DNA from: SKKY01 sp964622305
Lineage (GTDB): Bacteria; Bacillota; Peptococcia; Peptococcales; SKKY01
Length of the DNA: 19,441 nucleotides
NCBI GenBank assembly: GCA_964622305.1
Contig: CAZUPR010000023.1
Location: 1-19,441 of the forward strand
Direction: 5' to 3'
The notes under the pieces are model-generated. The model did not search any database and had not been told where the DNA came from. It saw only the letters and a program-made list of their open reading frames with translations. The position numbers were made by a program, and so were the translations under genes. Shown here one piece after another: positions 1-7,719 of this stretch (position 1 is the stretch's first letter; each line of letters begins with the position of its first letter).

Positions 1-281
1 TTTTTGGCAAGCAAAATAAGGTGGTAGGCTTTTTCATCCCTTCCACCATCTTTACGAAACCTGCTTCCTGGTGCAACATAAACTTCGCAACCAATGACAG
101 GCTTTATCTTATTCTTTTTACAAAGCTTGTAAAAATCAATCACTCCATGCATGACTCCATGGTCACTAATGGCTAGAGCAGGCATGCCCAGGGAGGCAGC
201 TTTTTCTACCATAGCCTCCAGCTTGCAGGCCCCATCTAGAAGACTGTAACAGGAGTGATTATGCAAGTGTACAAAAGACAT
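1..281 (-). CDS. dnaE: DNA polymerase III subunit alpha, N-terminal fragment
   Basis: Replicative DNA polymerase alpha subunit; only the first 93 codons are in the window and the gene continues past base 1. The translation begins MSFVHLHNHSCYSLLDGA, the N-terminal PHP-domain signature of bacterial DnaE with its H-x-H metal-binding pair, followed by the conserved AISDHGVMHG and PVIGCEVYVAPG segments. The ATG at 281 is preceded by an AAGGA SD about nine bases upstream. The gene starts 23 bases after the stop of the YtoI-like gene, so the two are probably co-transcribed; ytoI also lies close to dnaE in Bacillus. PolC-type polymerase is unlikely because the PHP domain is at the extreme N terminus. 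Confidence 0.93.
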   Translation of the reverse strand, partial: MSFVHLHNHSCYSLLDGACKLEAMVEKAASLGMPALAISDHGVMHGVIDFYKLCKKNKIKPVIGCEVYVAPGSRFRKDGGRDEKAYHLILLAK

Positions 282-304
282 ATCTATCAATCCTTAAAAA
301 CTAC

Positions 305-1435
305 TTATTTTTTTACCATCCTAAGAATGCTTGTTGCCTTAGCCTTAAGCTGATTTTCTGAATACAGTTCCAGCTCAAGGACGGCTGATCCTCTTCCAAG
401 GAGCAGAATCTTGGTGTAAACCTCCACCACTTCACCAACCTCTACAGGTTTCAATTGGTAAAGGTTAAAACTTTCTGTCTGGCTGTTCCAGCGAAATTCT
501 TTTTTTATGGCGATATAGGCAGCTGTGTGTAAAATCATGGTGATAACACCGGTAGAGGCAGTACCAGACTCATTAACCATAAATTGGGTTATCTCACCAT
601 AAATTTTTACACCCTCGTCGTATTCGCCCATTTTGAAGCCACTCATGGTCAAGTTATCAATTGTCTCTCCAAATTGAGGCTGTTTTTGCAACTGTTGAAA
701 AGAGTTTAAAATATCCTGCCTGCTAACTACTCCAAGAAGATTTTTTTCTTCATCAATAACAGGTATCAATTCAAAACTTTCCCAGATAAGAAGACGGGAA
801 AGATGAGTCACTAAATTATTAGGCATGGTGGTCAAAACATTCCTGTTCATTACATTGCTTATAGGGTCTTTCTTGCTTTTTCCTGCTACATCAATTGCAG
901 TTATAATTCCAACAACCTTATTTTTATCATCAACAACAGGAAAACGGCTGTGGCCAGTCTTTTCTGCCAGGACATGCCATTCATTAACAAGTTGGTCGGG
1001 CTTTAGAAAATGTGGTTTATCAACCATGATATCCTCTATCCTGATCAGCTCTTTTATTTTTAATCTCTCATTTACCGCATTATTAATTAAGGTTATAGCA
1101 ACAAAGGTTTCATAGGGGCAGTAAATAAGTGGAGTATTCTTTTCCTTTATCTCTTTTAGTAAATCAGGAGCTAAAGTAAAACCACCAGTAAGCAGGATAG
1201 GAACACCCTTTTTTACAGCTAATTTTTGCAGCTCCAAATTATCTCCCACTAAAAAGAGAACATCTGACTTAAGATATTTTTTAAGAGTTTCTTTACTGGA
1301 GGCACCCACAATAAAATTTACGGGCATAAAGCCCAGGCTGTTATTGCCAGAGATTACCTCACCCTCAACAATGAGAGAAATTTCCCGCAGGCTAAGATCT
1401 TCCAGTTCTTTTTTATCATCCTCTATCCTGATTGT
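305..1435 (-). CDS. ytoI: YtoI-like DRTGG/CBS/hotdog regulatory protein (5' end lost in gap)
   Basis: 376 residues are visible and the N terminus is missing in the N run. The domain order is a DRTGG domain (about residues 1-110, with LFLVGDN and ILLTGGF), a pair of CBS domains (about 110-235, with HSRFPVVDD and FELIPVID) and a C-terminal hotdog (thioesterase-like) domain (about 255-376). This is the layout of Bacillus YtoI, and the first visible residues, TIRIED, match the junction just after the N-terminal winged-helix domain of that family. About 50-60 residues, probably that DNA-binding domain, should therefore lie in the gap. CBS pairs usually bind adenine nucleotides; the ligand here is unknown. 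It is followed directly by dnaE. The continuous reading frame into the symporter is an accident of the 100-base gap length. Confidence 0.87.
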   Translation of the reverse strand, partial: TIRIEDDKKELEDLSLREISLIVEGEVISGNNSLGFMPVNFIVGASSKETLKKYLKSDVLFLVGDNLELQKLAVKKGVPILLTGGFTLAPDLLKEIKEKNTPLIYCPYETFVAITLINNAVNERLKIKELIRIEDIMVDKPHFLKPDQLVNEWHVLAEKTGHSRFPVVDDKNKVVGIITAIDVAGKSKKDPISNVMNRNVLTTMPNNLVTHLSRLLIWESFELIPVIDEEKNLLGVVSRQDILNSFQQLQKQPQFGETIDNLTMSGFKMGEYDEGVKIYGEITQFMVNESGTASTGVITMILHTAAYIAIKKEFRWNSQTESFNLYQLKPVEVGEVVEVYTKILLLGRGSAVLELELYSENQLKAKATSILRMVKK

Positions 1436-1535
1436 NNNNNNNNNNNNNNNNNNNNNNNNNNNNNNNNNNNNNNNNNNNNNNNNNNNNNNNNNNNNNNNNN
1501 NNNNNNNNNNNNNNNNNNNNNNNNNNNNNNNNNNN
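1436..1535. other. Assembly gap, exactly 100 Ns
   Basis: An uninterrupted run of 100 undetermined bases. The round number is the usual scaffolding placeholder, so the true length is unknown. The missing sequence should hold the last few tens of codons of the symporter, its stop codon, and the start and first 50-60 codons of the YtoI-like gene. That is clearly more than 100 bases. Confidence 0.97.
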
Positions 1536-2806
1536 ATCATGGTCAATAATGGAGCCATCCCAACTGCCCAAATACCAGCTTTTGGTCTTACCTTGTCCTT
1601 AAAGAAGAGGGCACCAATCAAAGGCAGACAAACTGCCGATCCTCTCAGAGCCATAGAAATAAAAGCCCATTGTAAAATCATTGAGTTCATGTTACCTATA
1701 GTAAAGAAGAAGGTCAGACTTGTAACAAAGACTATAGTCAGCCTGCTGCACATGAGAACCTGCTGGTCACTGGCATCCTTTTTTAAGAGATCTCTGTATA
1801 AATCTTCACTAACCATGGTAGCTACTCCCAAAACTAAACCTGCTCCTGTTCCAACTATTGAAACCAGAATAGTGGCTAAAACTATTCCTCCAGCCCAGTC
1901 AGGCAGGTAATGAAGAACAAACAAAGGAAAGGCTTCAGAGGCCACAATATCAGGAAAATAAATTTTCATATGCATGCCTACCAGGATTCCGCCAATTCCT
2001 AAAGGTGGAATGAGAGCACCTGATATGAGGCCGGCCCTTCGGGAATCATTTACAGTTTTCCCACTGAAAATAGCCTGCAAATATGTTTGTGTAGACATTA
2101 CACCAATAATCAGGGAAAAACCTGCTGCTAAATCTACAGCAACTCCCCTGCCAAAAATATTAAAGTAAGAGGCCGGAAGATTTGAGGTAAAACCAGTCAA
2201 CCCTCCTGTTTTAAAGTAGGCCATGACAATAACAAAAAGAACAGAAAAATAGACTAAAATCATCTTCCAGATCCCAACTATCCCTGTTCCCATAACTCCG
2301 CCAAAAATTACGTAAGAGATAACCAGAAGAATGGCAATAAGAGCAGCTAAAAGAGGCGGCAGCTTAAAAACTGTTGTTAAAAGAGCTACTGCTGCCAGAA
2401 TCTGGGCAATTATATTTAAAAATATGCCAATGGATGAAAAAACACTGGAGAGAGGTCTTGCCTCCTTGCCATAGGCATTACCTAAAATTTCCGGTCCTGT
2501 TTTAGCGTTACTGTCACGCAGTGGCCTGGCAAAAAAAGCTCCCAGTATTAAAAGGGCAACACCAGCACCCAAAGTGAACCACCAGGCGCTTAATCCATAT
2601 GTAAAAGCCAGCTGGGCCGTGCCAATAGTTGAAGAGCCTCCAACAATTGTGCCAACCAGGGTTCCAATCAGTATTGTTGAACTGGCACTCTGTCCGCCAA
2701 CTGCAAAATCACTGGCATCCTTAACAGATCTTACAGAATAGAGGCCAAGTGCAATAACAGAAAGAACTGTTATTGATATGGTAACAATGTGAGTTATTGA
2801 TAGCAT
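1536..2806 (-). CDS. Sodium:solute symporter (SSS family), 3' end lost in gap
   Basis: An integral membrane cotransporter, probably sodium-coupled; the substrate cannot be told. 423 residues are visible with about 11-12 hydrophobic segments. The N-terminal half has features typical of the solute:sodium symporter family: DFAVGGQ after the first membrane segment, then VGGSSTIGTAQLAFTYGLSAWW. Family members are often 450-500 residues, so some tens of residues are missing in the N run. The ATG at 2806 follows a purine-rich SD (AAAGGCGGG) with very short spacing. It lies 32 bases after the DUF401 gene, which suggests one transport-related transcript. The apparent fusion to CBS domains is not real. 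Confidence 0.86.
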
Positions 2807-2838
2807 TTTTCCCGCCTTTCTGATCTAGCCTTTCTAGT

Positions 2839-4065
2839 CTAATAGATAAATGAATAAAATCTATAAAGTCCATAAGCCAGAAGCATTAATATACCCTGTG
2901 GCAAAAGCAGCATTTTATAGGCCTTATTAAAATCTGCCTCAAAATGTTCCAGGGTTAAAAGAAAGCAAAGATGGAGAGGAGAAAGCATACAGCCCGAAAA
3001 ACCAAAGGCAAAGGCCAGAGAAAAAAGACCCCAGTCAACCCCTGCACCTGATCCTATAAAACCAATAACAATAGGAAAACTTATAGAGACCATAGGTAAA
3101 ACCATTCCAGTTAAAATGCCTGTAGCAAAAGGAATAGCAGCCACTACAAACCAGGTAGCTATACCGGAACTTTCAATAAGATTAATTACTTCTGCAAAAC
3201 CGCCGCTTGTTTCCATCATATTTCTAAAAAACATTACCCCAAAGACCAGAATAATCAGATTGGGCGAAAGGGCATTTTTAAAAAGATTTATTATTTCCTT
3301 ATTAGGAATCCTCTTCCAGACTATTACCATACTTACAACTATAGATAGAGAAAGGACAATATTTATATTCAAAAAGAGGGTTAAAATAATTACCAAAAGG
3401 ACTGGGAAAAGTCCGCTTAAAAAATTTTTCCACAGGCTGTCCCTGGGACCAGTATAGAGGGTTTTTAGCTCTTTTTCTTCCAGGTTACGGAAGCAGTAAA
3501 AAAAGCCCACGACGGTTGCCACTAAAGTAAAGGGAAAGTTATGTTTGAAAACATCTCCAAAACCTTTTTCTATATAAGCTGTAGCTAAAATCAGGCCGGG
3601 GTATAAGGGAAAAATATATTCCCAAATATGTCTGAACCAGTAGTTAACCACACTTTTTTCCTCGGGGCTCATAGAATCTATCTGTTTGGCCACCTCGCCC
3701 ACCATGGGAGCAGAAAACCTGGCACCTCCTGGTGAAGGTAAAAGACCCAAAAGGGCTGGCAAAAATGCCATAACAATTCTTGAGTCGGAAATAAGGCCTC
3801 GCAAACCCCTGATCATTTTTGGCATGAGTTCACTTACTCTGAGGACATGTTCCAGAGCCGTAATGAGAATTAAAACCAGCATTAATTCTATTGTGGTTTT
3901 TTGCAGAAGGGATTGGAGGGCGGTGTCTAAAATCAAAAGAGGGCTGAGCATGTAAAAGATACCAAAAAGCAAAGATCCAATAACCATAACATAACCAACG
4001 TTCATTTTTCTTTGCAATAGGAAAACCATTACGAGAAAGATGATTAAAACTCTTAAACCCGCCAA
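2839..4065 (-). CDS. DUF401 family integral membrane protein
   Basis: A 408-residue polytopic membrane protein with roughly 10-12 hydrophobic segments. The segment LLPSPGGARFSAPMVGEVA and the overall length and hydropathy match the DUF401 family, which resembles ion and organic-anion transporters (permeases of the GntP/Dcu type). The transported molecule is unknown. The start is TTG at 4065, chosen because AGGGGG lies eight bases upstream and no in-frame ATG with an SD is close. It sits between a cytoplasmic protein of unknown function and the sodium:solute symporter, with 32-39 base gaps, so these are probably one transcript starting at folD. Confidence 0.82.
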   Translation of the reverse strand: MAGLRVLIIFLVMVFLLQRKMNVGYVMVIGSLLFGIFYMLSPLLILDTALQSLLQKTTIELMLVLILITALEHVLRVSELMPKMIRGLRGLISDSRIVMAFLPALLGLLPSPGGARFSAPMVGEVAKQIDSMSPEEKSVVNYWFRHIWEYIFPLYPGLILATAYIEKGFGDVFKHNFPFTLVATVVGFFYCFRNLEEKELKTLYTGPRDSLWKNFLSGLFPVLLVIILTLFLNINIVLSLSIVVSMVIVWKRIPNKEIINLFKNALSPNLIILVFGVMFFRNMMETSGGFAEVINLIESSGIATWFVVAAIPFATGILTGMVLPMVSISFPIVIGFIGSGAGVDWGLFSLAFAFGFSGCMLSPLHLCFLLTLEHFEADFNKAYKMLLLPQGILMLLAYGLYRFYSFIY

Positions 4066-4104
4066 AATAAATACCCCCTGAGTTTGTTCTTTCTGTTTTT
4101 AAGC

Positions 4105-4638
4105 CTATCCTTCTAACTCCTCATGCCAATACTCTACCTGAGGGTGATCCTTAATCTCACCATATCTGCGATGAACTTGCGTATATTTAAAGCTAAAGCT
4201 AAAAGATAAATGAATATCAGGGTTACTTCTATTTTTAGATTTCAACATTACCTTATCCGGATAAAAAAGATAACGGTAGTCTTCATCCCTCCATCTGAGG
4301 GTTAAATTACCCAGGTTGAGGATAATATTACCCCATTCCTGGACTACAAAATCAATCAGAACAGCCCTTCCTTCCAGAAGCTGCCCCAACTTAAAGCCCA
4401 TTGAATGGTTATAGTCACCCATAAAATAAGTAAAGTGTTCCAGCATCATTCTGCAAGGCAGGCTTAAATCCTCTATACTTCTCCTGGATGTTCTGATGTT
4501 ATCGGCAGACTTTTCCAAAAGGGTCTTATAGAGATTATCCTTTAGCTCATCCTTATCTGCTTCTTGAATGGAGATGGTAGCCTGCTCAAGTTTTTCCAGT
4601 TTTTCTAATATGATAGAGTCTTGTTTTTTAATATCCAT
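4105..4638 (-). CDS. Hypothetical protein (177 aa)
   Basis: I do not recognise this protein. It is 177 residues and probably cytoplasmic, with no signal peptide or membrane segment. The first 60 residues are charged and helical-looking (LEKLEKLEQ, then DELKDNLYKTLLEK). The rest is mixed and aromatic-rich, with WRDEDYRYLFYPDKV and a C-terminal QVEYWHEELEG. The ATG at 4638 follows GGAGG nine bases upstream and overlaps the end of folD by 11 bases, which argues for translational coupling and for a real gene. The context of folate metabolism upstream and a DUF401 transporter downstream does not define a function. Confidence 0.72.
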   Translation of the reverse strand: MDIKKQDSIILEKLEKLEQATISIQEADKDELKDNLYKTLLEKSADNIRTSRRSIEDLSLPCRMMLEHFTYFMGDYNHSMGFKLGQLLEGRAVLIDFVVQEWGNIILNLGNLTLRWRDEDYRYLFYPDKVMLKSKNRSNPDIHLSFSFSFKYTQVHRRYGEIKDHPQVEYWHEELEG

Positions 4639-5476
4639 TTTTAAAAGCCTCCAATGTATTGCTTAAAAGCATGGCTATGGTCATGGGGCCAACACCACCC
4701 GGAACTGGTGTCACATAGGAAGCTTTTTCTGCAACCGATGCAAAATCTATATCTCCACAAAGAGATCCGTCATCCAGGCGGTTTATACCAACATCAATGA
4801 CAATAGCACCTTCCTTAATCATCTGACCAGTAAGGAGTGCAGGAATTCCAACAGCAGCCACCACAATATCGGCATCCTTTAGCTCTTCCTTTAAATCTTT
4901 TGTTCTGGAATGGCAGATGGTAACGGTTGCATTTGCCTGCAGCAGCAAAAGTGCCACTGGCTTACCCACCATATTGCTGCGACCTACAACAACCGCTTTC
5001 TTTCCGCTTATATCTATGCCAGTTTCTTCTATCAGTCTCATGCAGCCCTTTGGAGTACAAGAAACCAAAGATTTGTCCCCGGCCGCTAAAAGACCAAGGT
5101 TCAGGGGATGAAGGCCGTCGGCATCTTTTGCCGGATTAATAGCATTTAATAATTCTTTTTCATTAAGATGCTTTGGTAAAGGCAGTTGCACAATCATGCC
5201 ATGAATTTTCTCATCCTTGTTTAGCCTGTCAATTGCAGCCAAAAGTTCTTCCTGGCTGACATCAGCAGGATATCTTTCTACCTGAGAGTGAAAGCCAACC
5301 TCCAAAGCTGCTCTTTCTTTATTGCGAACGTAAATTGCTGAGGCAGGATCATCGCCAGCAATAATCACTGCCAGCCCAGGCCGGATATTTTTTTCTGTAA
5401 AAATCTTATCACTTTCAAGCCTTATTTCTTTCCTGATTTTTTCCGCCAAAGCCTTACCGTCAAGAATTATTGCCAT
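4628..5476 (-). CDS. folD: Bifunctional methylenetetrahydrofolate dehydrogenase/cyclohydrolase
   Basis: A cytosolic enzyme that oxidises 5,10-methylene-THF to 5,10-methenyl-THF with NADP and hydrolyses that to 10-formyl-THF. At 282 residues it is the usual length. Visible motifs are YVRNK with the catalytic lysine, VQLPLPKHL, KDADGLHPLNLG, the CTPKGC segment, the Rossmann-fold VVGRSNMVGKP nucleotide-binding site and the C-terminal PVPGGVGPMTIAML. The ATG at 5476 is preceded by a perfect AGGAGG. It is the first minus-strand gene after a 31-base divergent spacer shared with the TtcA-like gene, so it probably heads the transcript that runs toward dnaE. Confidence 0.97.
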   Translation of the reverse strand: MAIILDGKALAEKIRKEIRLESDKIFTEKNIRPGLAVIIAGDDPASAIYVRNKERAALEVGFHSQVERYPADVSQEELLAAIDRLNKDEKIHGMIVQLPLPKHLNEKELLNAINPAKDADGLHPLNLGLLAAGDKSLVSCTPKGCMRLIEETGIDISGKKAVVVGRSNMVGKPVALLLLQANATVTICHSRTKDLKEELKDADIVVAAVGIPALLTGQMIKEGAIVIDVGINRLDDGSLCGDIDFASVAEKASYVTPVPGGVGPMTIAMLLSNTLEAFKNGY

Positions 5477-5498
5477 TAATAAAAACCTCCTATATAAT
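5470..5498 (+). promoter_or_regulatory. Sigma-A type promoter for the ttcA-like gene
   Basis: TTGCCA (5470-5475) and TATAAT (5493-5498) are separated by exactly 17 bases, a near-consensus housekeeping promoter pointing right. The -35 element lies across the folD start codon on the other strand. Transcription would begin near 5505-5506, only two or three bases before the GTG at 5508. Confidence 0.62.
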
Positions 5499-5531
5499 CA
5501 CCCTGAGGTGAGAAAAATTATTATAAAAGAA

Positions 5532-6380
5532 ATGCGCCACCCACTTATAAACAAGGTTAAAAGGGCAATCAAAAGTTTCCAGCTCATTGAAGAGGGAGAT
5601 AAGATAGCCATTGGTCTTTCTGGTGGCAAAGACAGCATGATATTATTATACTCATTATACACGATTAAAAAAATATGGCCCATAAATTTTGAATTAATTT
5701 CTGTTTTTTTAGACATGGGCTGGCAGATAGATTATGAAGAAATCAAGGCTTTTTCTGAGAAACTTGATATTCCTTTTCACTATGTAAAGAGTGATATTGG
5801 ACAAGTTGTTTTTGATATCAGAGAGGAAAAAAGGCCCTGCTCCCTCTGTGCCAAAATGAGAAGGGGAGCCCTCAACACTTATGCAAAAAAAGAAGGCTGC
5901 AATAAACTCGCCCTGGGCCATCATATGGATGATTGTGTAGAAACTTTTTTAATGAGCCTTACTTATGAAGGAAGAATCCACTCCTTTTCTCCTAAGTCCT
6001 GGCTGGACAGAATGGATATTACCATTATCCGCCCTCTTATCTTTGTCTATGAAAAAGATATAACTCATTTAGTTAAAAAATATAATTTCCCAACTGTCAA
6101 AAAAGCATGCCCTTTTGATGGTAAAAGTAAGAGGCAGGAAATTAAGGAAATCTTAGCCCAAATGACAGCAAAAAACCCCAAAGCCAAGGACAAGATAATG
6201 ACTGTTATCTTGAACCAGCTCTGGGGCGATTTTAATCAGATATTTGCTGAGAACTTTGCCAATAGCAGCACTCATCAGCTAAAGGACATTCCAGACACAG
6301 GGGATTCTGAGCCTTACAAAGAGTGCGGCCATGCCAAATCAACCAGTGATGGGCATCAGTCCAGTCTTCCTTTGCTATAA
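5532..6380 (+). CDS. ttcA: TtcA-like tRNA 2-thiocytidine biosynthesis protein (PP-loop ATPase)
   Basis: Probable iron-sulfur tRNA thiolase of the TtcA/TilS PP-loop family, which adenylates a tRNA base and replaces oxygen by sulfur. It has the PP-loop SGGKDS, then CSLCAKMRRG (the CxxC pair), LGHHMDD, IIRPL, and a single later cysteine in KACPFDG. TtcA needs three cysteines for its 4Fe-4S cluster, so the set is complete. I prefer the ATG at 5532, which leaves about 30 residues before the PP-loop. The frame is also open from GTG 5508, but the promoter places the mRNA start almost on that codon. Neither start has a good SD. The last ~48 residues after WGDF look unlike the family and overlap nth on the opposite strand by 149 bases. 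It is the only plus-strand gene here. Confidence 0.85.
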   Translation: MRHPLINKVKRAIKSFQLIEEGDKIAIGLSGGKDSMILLYSLYTIKKIWPINFELISVFLDMGWQIDYEEIKAFSEKLDIPFHYVKSDIGQVVFDIREEKRPCSLCAKMRRGALNTYAKKEGCNKLALGHHMDDCVETFLMSLTYEGRIHSFSPKSWLDRMDITIIRPLIFVYEKDITHLVKKYNFPTVKKACPFDGKSKRQEIKEILAQMTAKNPKAKDKIMTVILNQLWGDFNQIFAENFANSSTHQLKDIPDTGDSEPYKECGHAKSTSDGHQSSLPLL

Positions 6381-6882
6381 TCTCCATTAAATCCTCTTCT
6401 ACTCCATCAACACTTGAGGCTGATGCCAAACATAGCCTGCGGGAAACCCTAAAAACATGGGTATCCACAGCAATAGCTGGCTGGCCGAAGGCATTACTTA
6501 CAACGACATTTGCGGTTTTACGGCCAACTCCAGGAAGCTCCATAAGTTCTTCTCTGCTTGCTGGTACCTGTCCCTGATATTTTTCAGACAGGATAGCAGC
6601 AGTGGCTAAAAGATGTTTGGCCTTGTTTCTATATAAACCAATAGTTTTGATTTCTTCTTCGATTTCCTTTTGACTGGTCCTGGACAGCTCCAGGGGCGAA
6701 GGATATTTTTTAAAAAGATCTTTAGTCACAATATTTACCCTGACATCAGTCGTCTGGGCCGACAAAATTGTGGCAATCAGAAGCTGGTAGGGGTTTTCAA
6801 AATCAAGCCCCGGACCAGCATTTGGATAAGTCTCTCTAAGAAGCTCAATAATTCTTTTATGATCAGGGCCTTTTTTTTTCAT
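6232..6882 (-). CDS. nth: Endonuclease III
   Basis: Base-excision-repair DNA glycosylase/AP lyase acting on oxidised pyrimidines; 216 residues, a normal length. The helix-hairpin-helix LPGVGRKTANVV carries the catalytic Lys122, and VDTHVFR carries Asp140. The C-terminal iron-sulfur loop has Cys189, 196, 199 and 205 in the canonical Cx6Cx2Cx5C spacing, so the protein is complete to its stop. The start codon lies one base after the mecA stop (TAAAATG), indicating co-transcription and probable translational coupling. Its last 149 bases are antisense to the end of the TtcA-like gene. A run of nine Ts at 6871-6879 (lysine codons 2-4) could be prone to slippage. Confidence 0.96.
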   Translation of the reverse strand: MKKKGPDHKRIIELLRETYPNAGPGLDFENPYQLLIATILSAQTTDVRVNIVTKDLFKKYPSPLELSRTSQKEIEEEIKTIGLYRNKAKHLLATAAILSEKYQGQVPASREELMELPGVGRKTANVVVSNAFGQPAIAVDTHVFRVSRRLCLASASSVDGVEEDLMEIIAKEDWTDAHHWLIWHGRTLCKAQNPLCLECPLADECCYWQSSQQISD

Positions 6883-6883
6883 T

Positions 6884-7495
6884 TTAGGCTTCTTCCACCA
6901 GAGCTAGTTTCTTTAAAGCCTGGTCCCCAATCATTTCCTGACCTCTTTCCTTCAGCAGACAATAGTGGAATCTGGCCAAACTACCATACTCGCCAATAGT
7001 TCCTATGCTGCTTTCCAAAAGTTTTTCCGGATCCTTAAATACCAAATAAAAATTATCCTGAAACTTGTACAAGTCACTTCTGCCAAAATAAAGAGGATTC
7101 AGTTGAGAAGCAAGCTCAAAAATATTTTCCAGATCCGAGAACTCATAAATTAGTTCCTCGCTTTCAATATCAACGAACTCCTCGAACTCATCATAATCAT
7201 CGAAGATGTCCTCATCCAGGAATGGCTGGAAAAATGATTTGTCCAGTTTGTTAACTTTAGTAAGAGTTACAATTAAACTATCTGTTGTCATTGGGTAAGC
7301 CTCTACCATGAGCTGAGTTTCTGGTCCTACTTCAAAACCGCACTCCTCATAAGCCTGGTCCAACATGTCCTGAAAAAGCTCCTGGGCATTGTGGCTGTTT
7401 GGCATAAGATCCCACTTTTGAACGTTCTTATCGGCCAAATCATCTTTGCTGATTATAACCTGTATCTTATTGTCATTAATACGCCTGAATTTCAC
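6884..7495 (-). CDS. mecA: MecA family adaptor protein
   Basis: Adaptor that in Bacillota hands substrates such as ComK to the ClpCP protease. It has 203 residues against 218 in B. subtilis. The N-terminal substrate-binding region starts KFRRINDNKIQVIIS, comparable to MEIERINEDTVKFYIS in known MecA. An acidic linker follows (FDDYDEFEEFVDIESEE), then the C-terminal ClpC-binding domain (FSDLENIFELA, DLYKFQDNFYLVF). The frame is open from a GTG at 7504, but that codon overlaps the SD AGGAGG (7504-7509). The GTG at 7495 sits eight bases after this SD and gives the family-like N terminus, so it is chosen. The protein sits between a small membrane protein gene and nth. No comK is in view. Confidence 0.87.
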   Translation of the reverse strand: MKFRRINDNKIQVIISKDDLADKNVQKWDLMPNSHNAQELFQDMLDQAYEECGFEVGPETQLMVEAYPMTTDSLIVTLTKVNKLDKSFFQPFLDEDIFDDYDEFEEFVDIESEELIYEFSDLENIFELASQLNPLYFGRSDLYKFQDNFYLVFKDPEKLLESSIGTIGEYGSLARFHYCLLKERGQEMIGDQALKKLALVEEA

Positions 7496-7503
7496 AAGAA
7501 ACA

Positions 7504-7509
7504 CCTCCT
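7504..7509 (-). promoter_or_regulatory. SD sequence that fixes the mecA start
   Basis: A perfect AGGAGG on the minus strand, eight bases upstream of the GTG at 7495. It overlaps the alternative GTG at 7504, ruling that one out as a start. Confidence 0.75.
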
Positions 7510-7525
7510 GTCAGAGACTTTAATT

Positions 7526-7705
7526 TCATCTTCTTTGATACTTCAAGTAGTTAATTCCTTTGTAAAGGAAATACACCTGAGCTATTATTATTGCCCAAAT
7601 CAGGCCTGTCTTTAAATTTTCATTTGCTATTGGCTGCCTGGCAATCAAGGCTGGGAGCCAGAAAGTCAAAAATGGTATCCATATTGGATTAAATTTCTTT
7701 GGCAC
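7526..7705 (-). CDS. Small two-helix membrane protein (59 aa)
   Basis: A short gene easily missed by length cut-offs. A GTG start at 7705 is preceded by GGAGG ten bases upstream, and the stop TGA is at 7526. The product has two likely membrane helices, around WIPFLTFWLPALIA and TGLIWAIIIAQVYFLY, joined by a short polar stretch (RQPIANENLK) and ending in a basic tail (KYQRR). It starts 14 bases after the lipoprotein stop and ends 16 bases before the mecA SD, so it fits a four-gene run of lipoprotein, small protein, mecA and nth. I do not recognise the family. The opening PKKFNPIWIPFLTFWLPAL is a plausible small-protein N terminus rather than random sequence. Confidence 0.66.
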   Translation of the reverse strand: MPKKFNPIWIPFLTFWLPALIARQPIANENLKTGLIWAIIIAQVYFLYKGINYLKYQRR

Positions 7706-7719
7706 GCTATTTCTTCCTC

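Noticed and set aside
1344..1910. Plus-strand ORFs opposite the symporter, DUF401, PilB, PilT and PilM-PilN genes
   Set aside because: They are antisense to strongly conserved proteins, have no family features and usually no SD.
305..2806. A single 833-residue symporter-DRTGG-CBS-hotdog protein
   Set aside because: The frame is continuous only because 100 placeholder Ns have no stop codons; both sides match separate, incomplete families.
5508..5540. A minus-strand TATAAT at 5520-5525 as the folD promoter
   Set aside because: No acceptable -35 hexamer is found 16-18 bases upstream, and the element lies in an AT-rich coding stretch.
5498..5924. Two minus-strand ORFs of about 70 codons opposite the ttcA-like gene
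   Set aside because: They are shadows of the conserved PP-loop region and would collide with folD signals.
7391..7615. Plus-strand 74-codon ORF across the start of mecA
   Set aside because: It is antisense to the mecA N terminus and to the small membrane protein, with no supporting motif.
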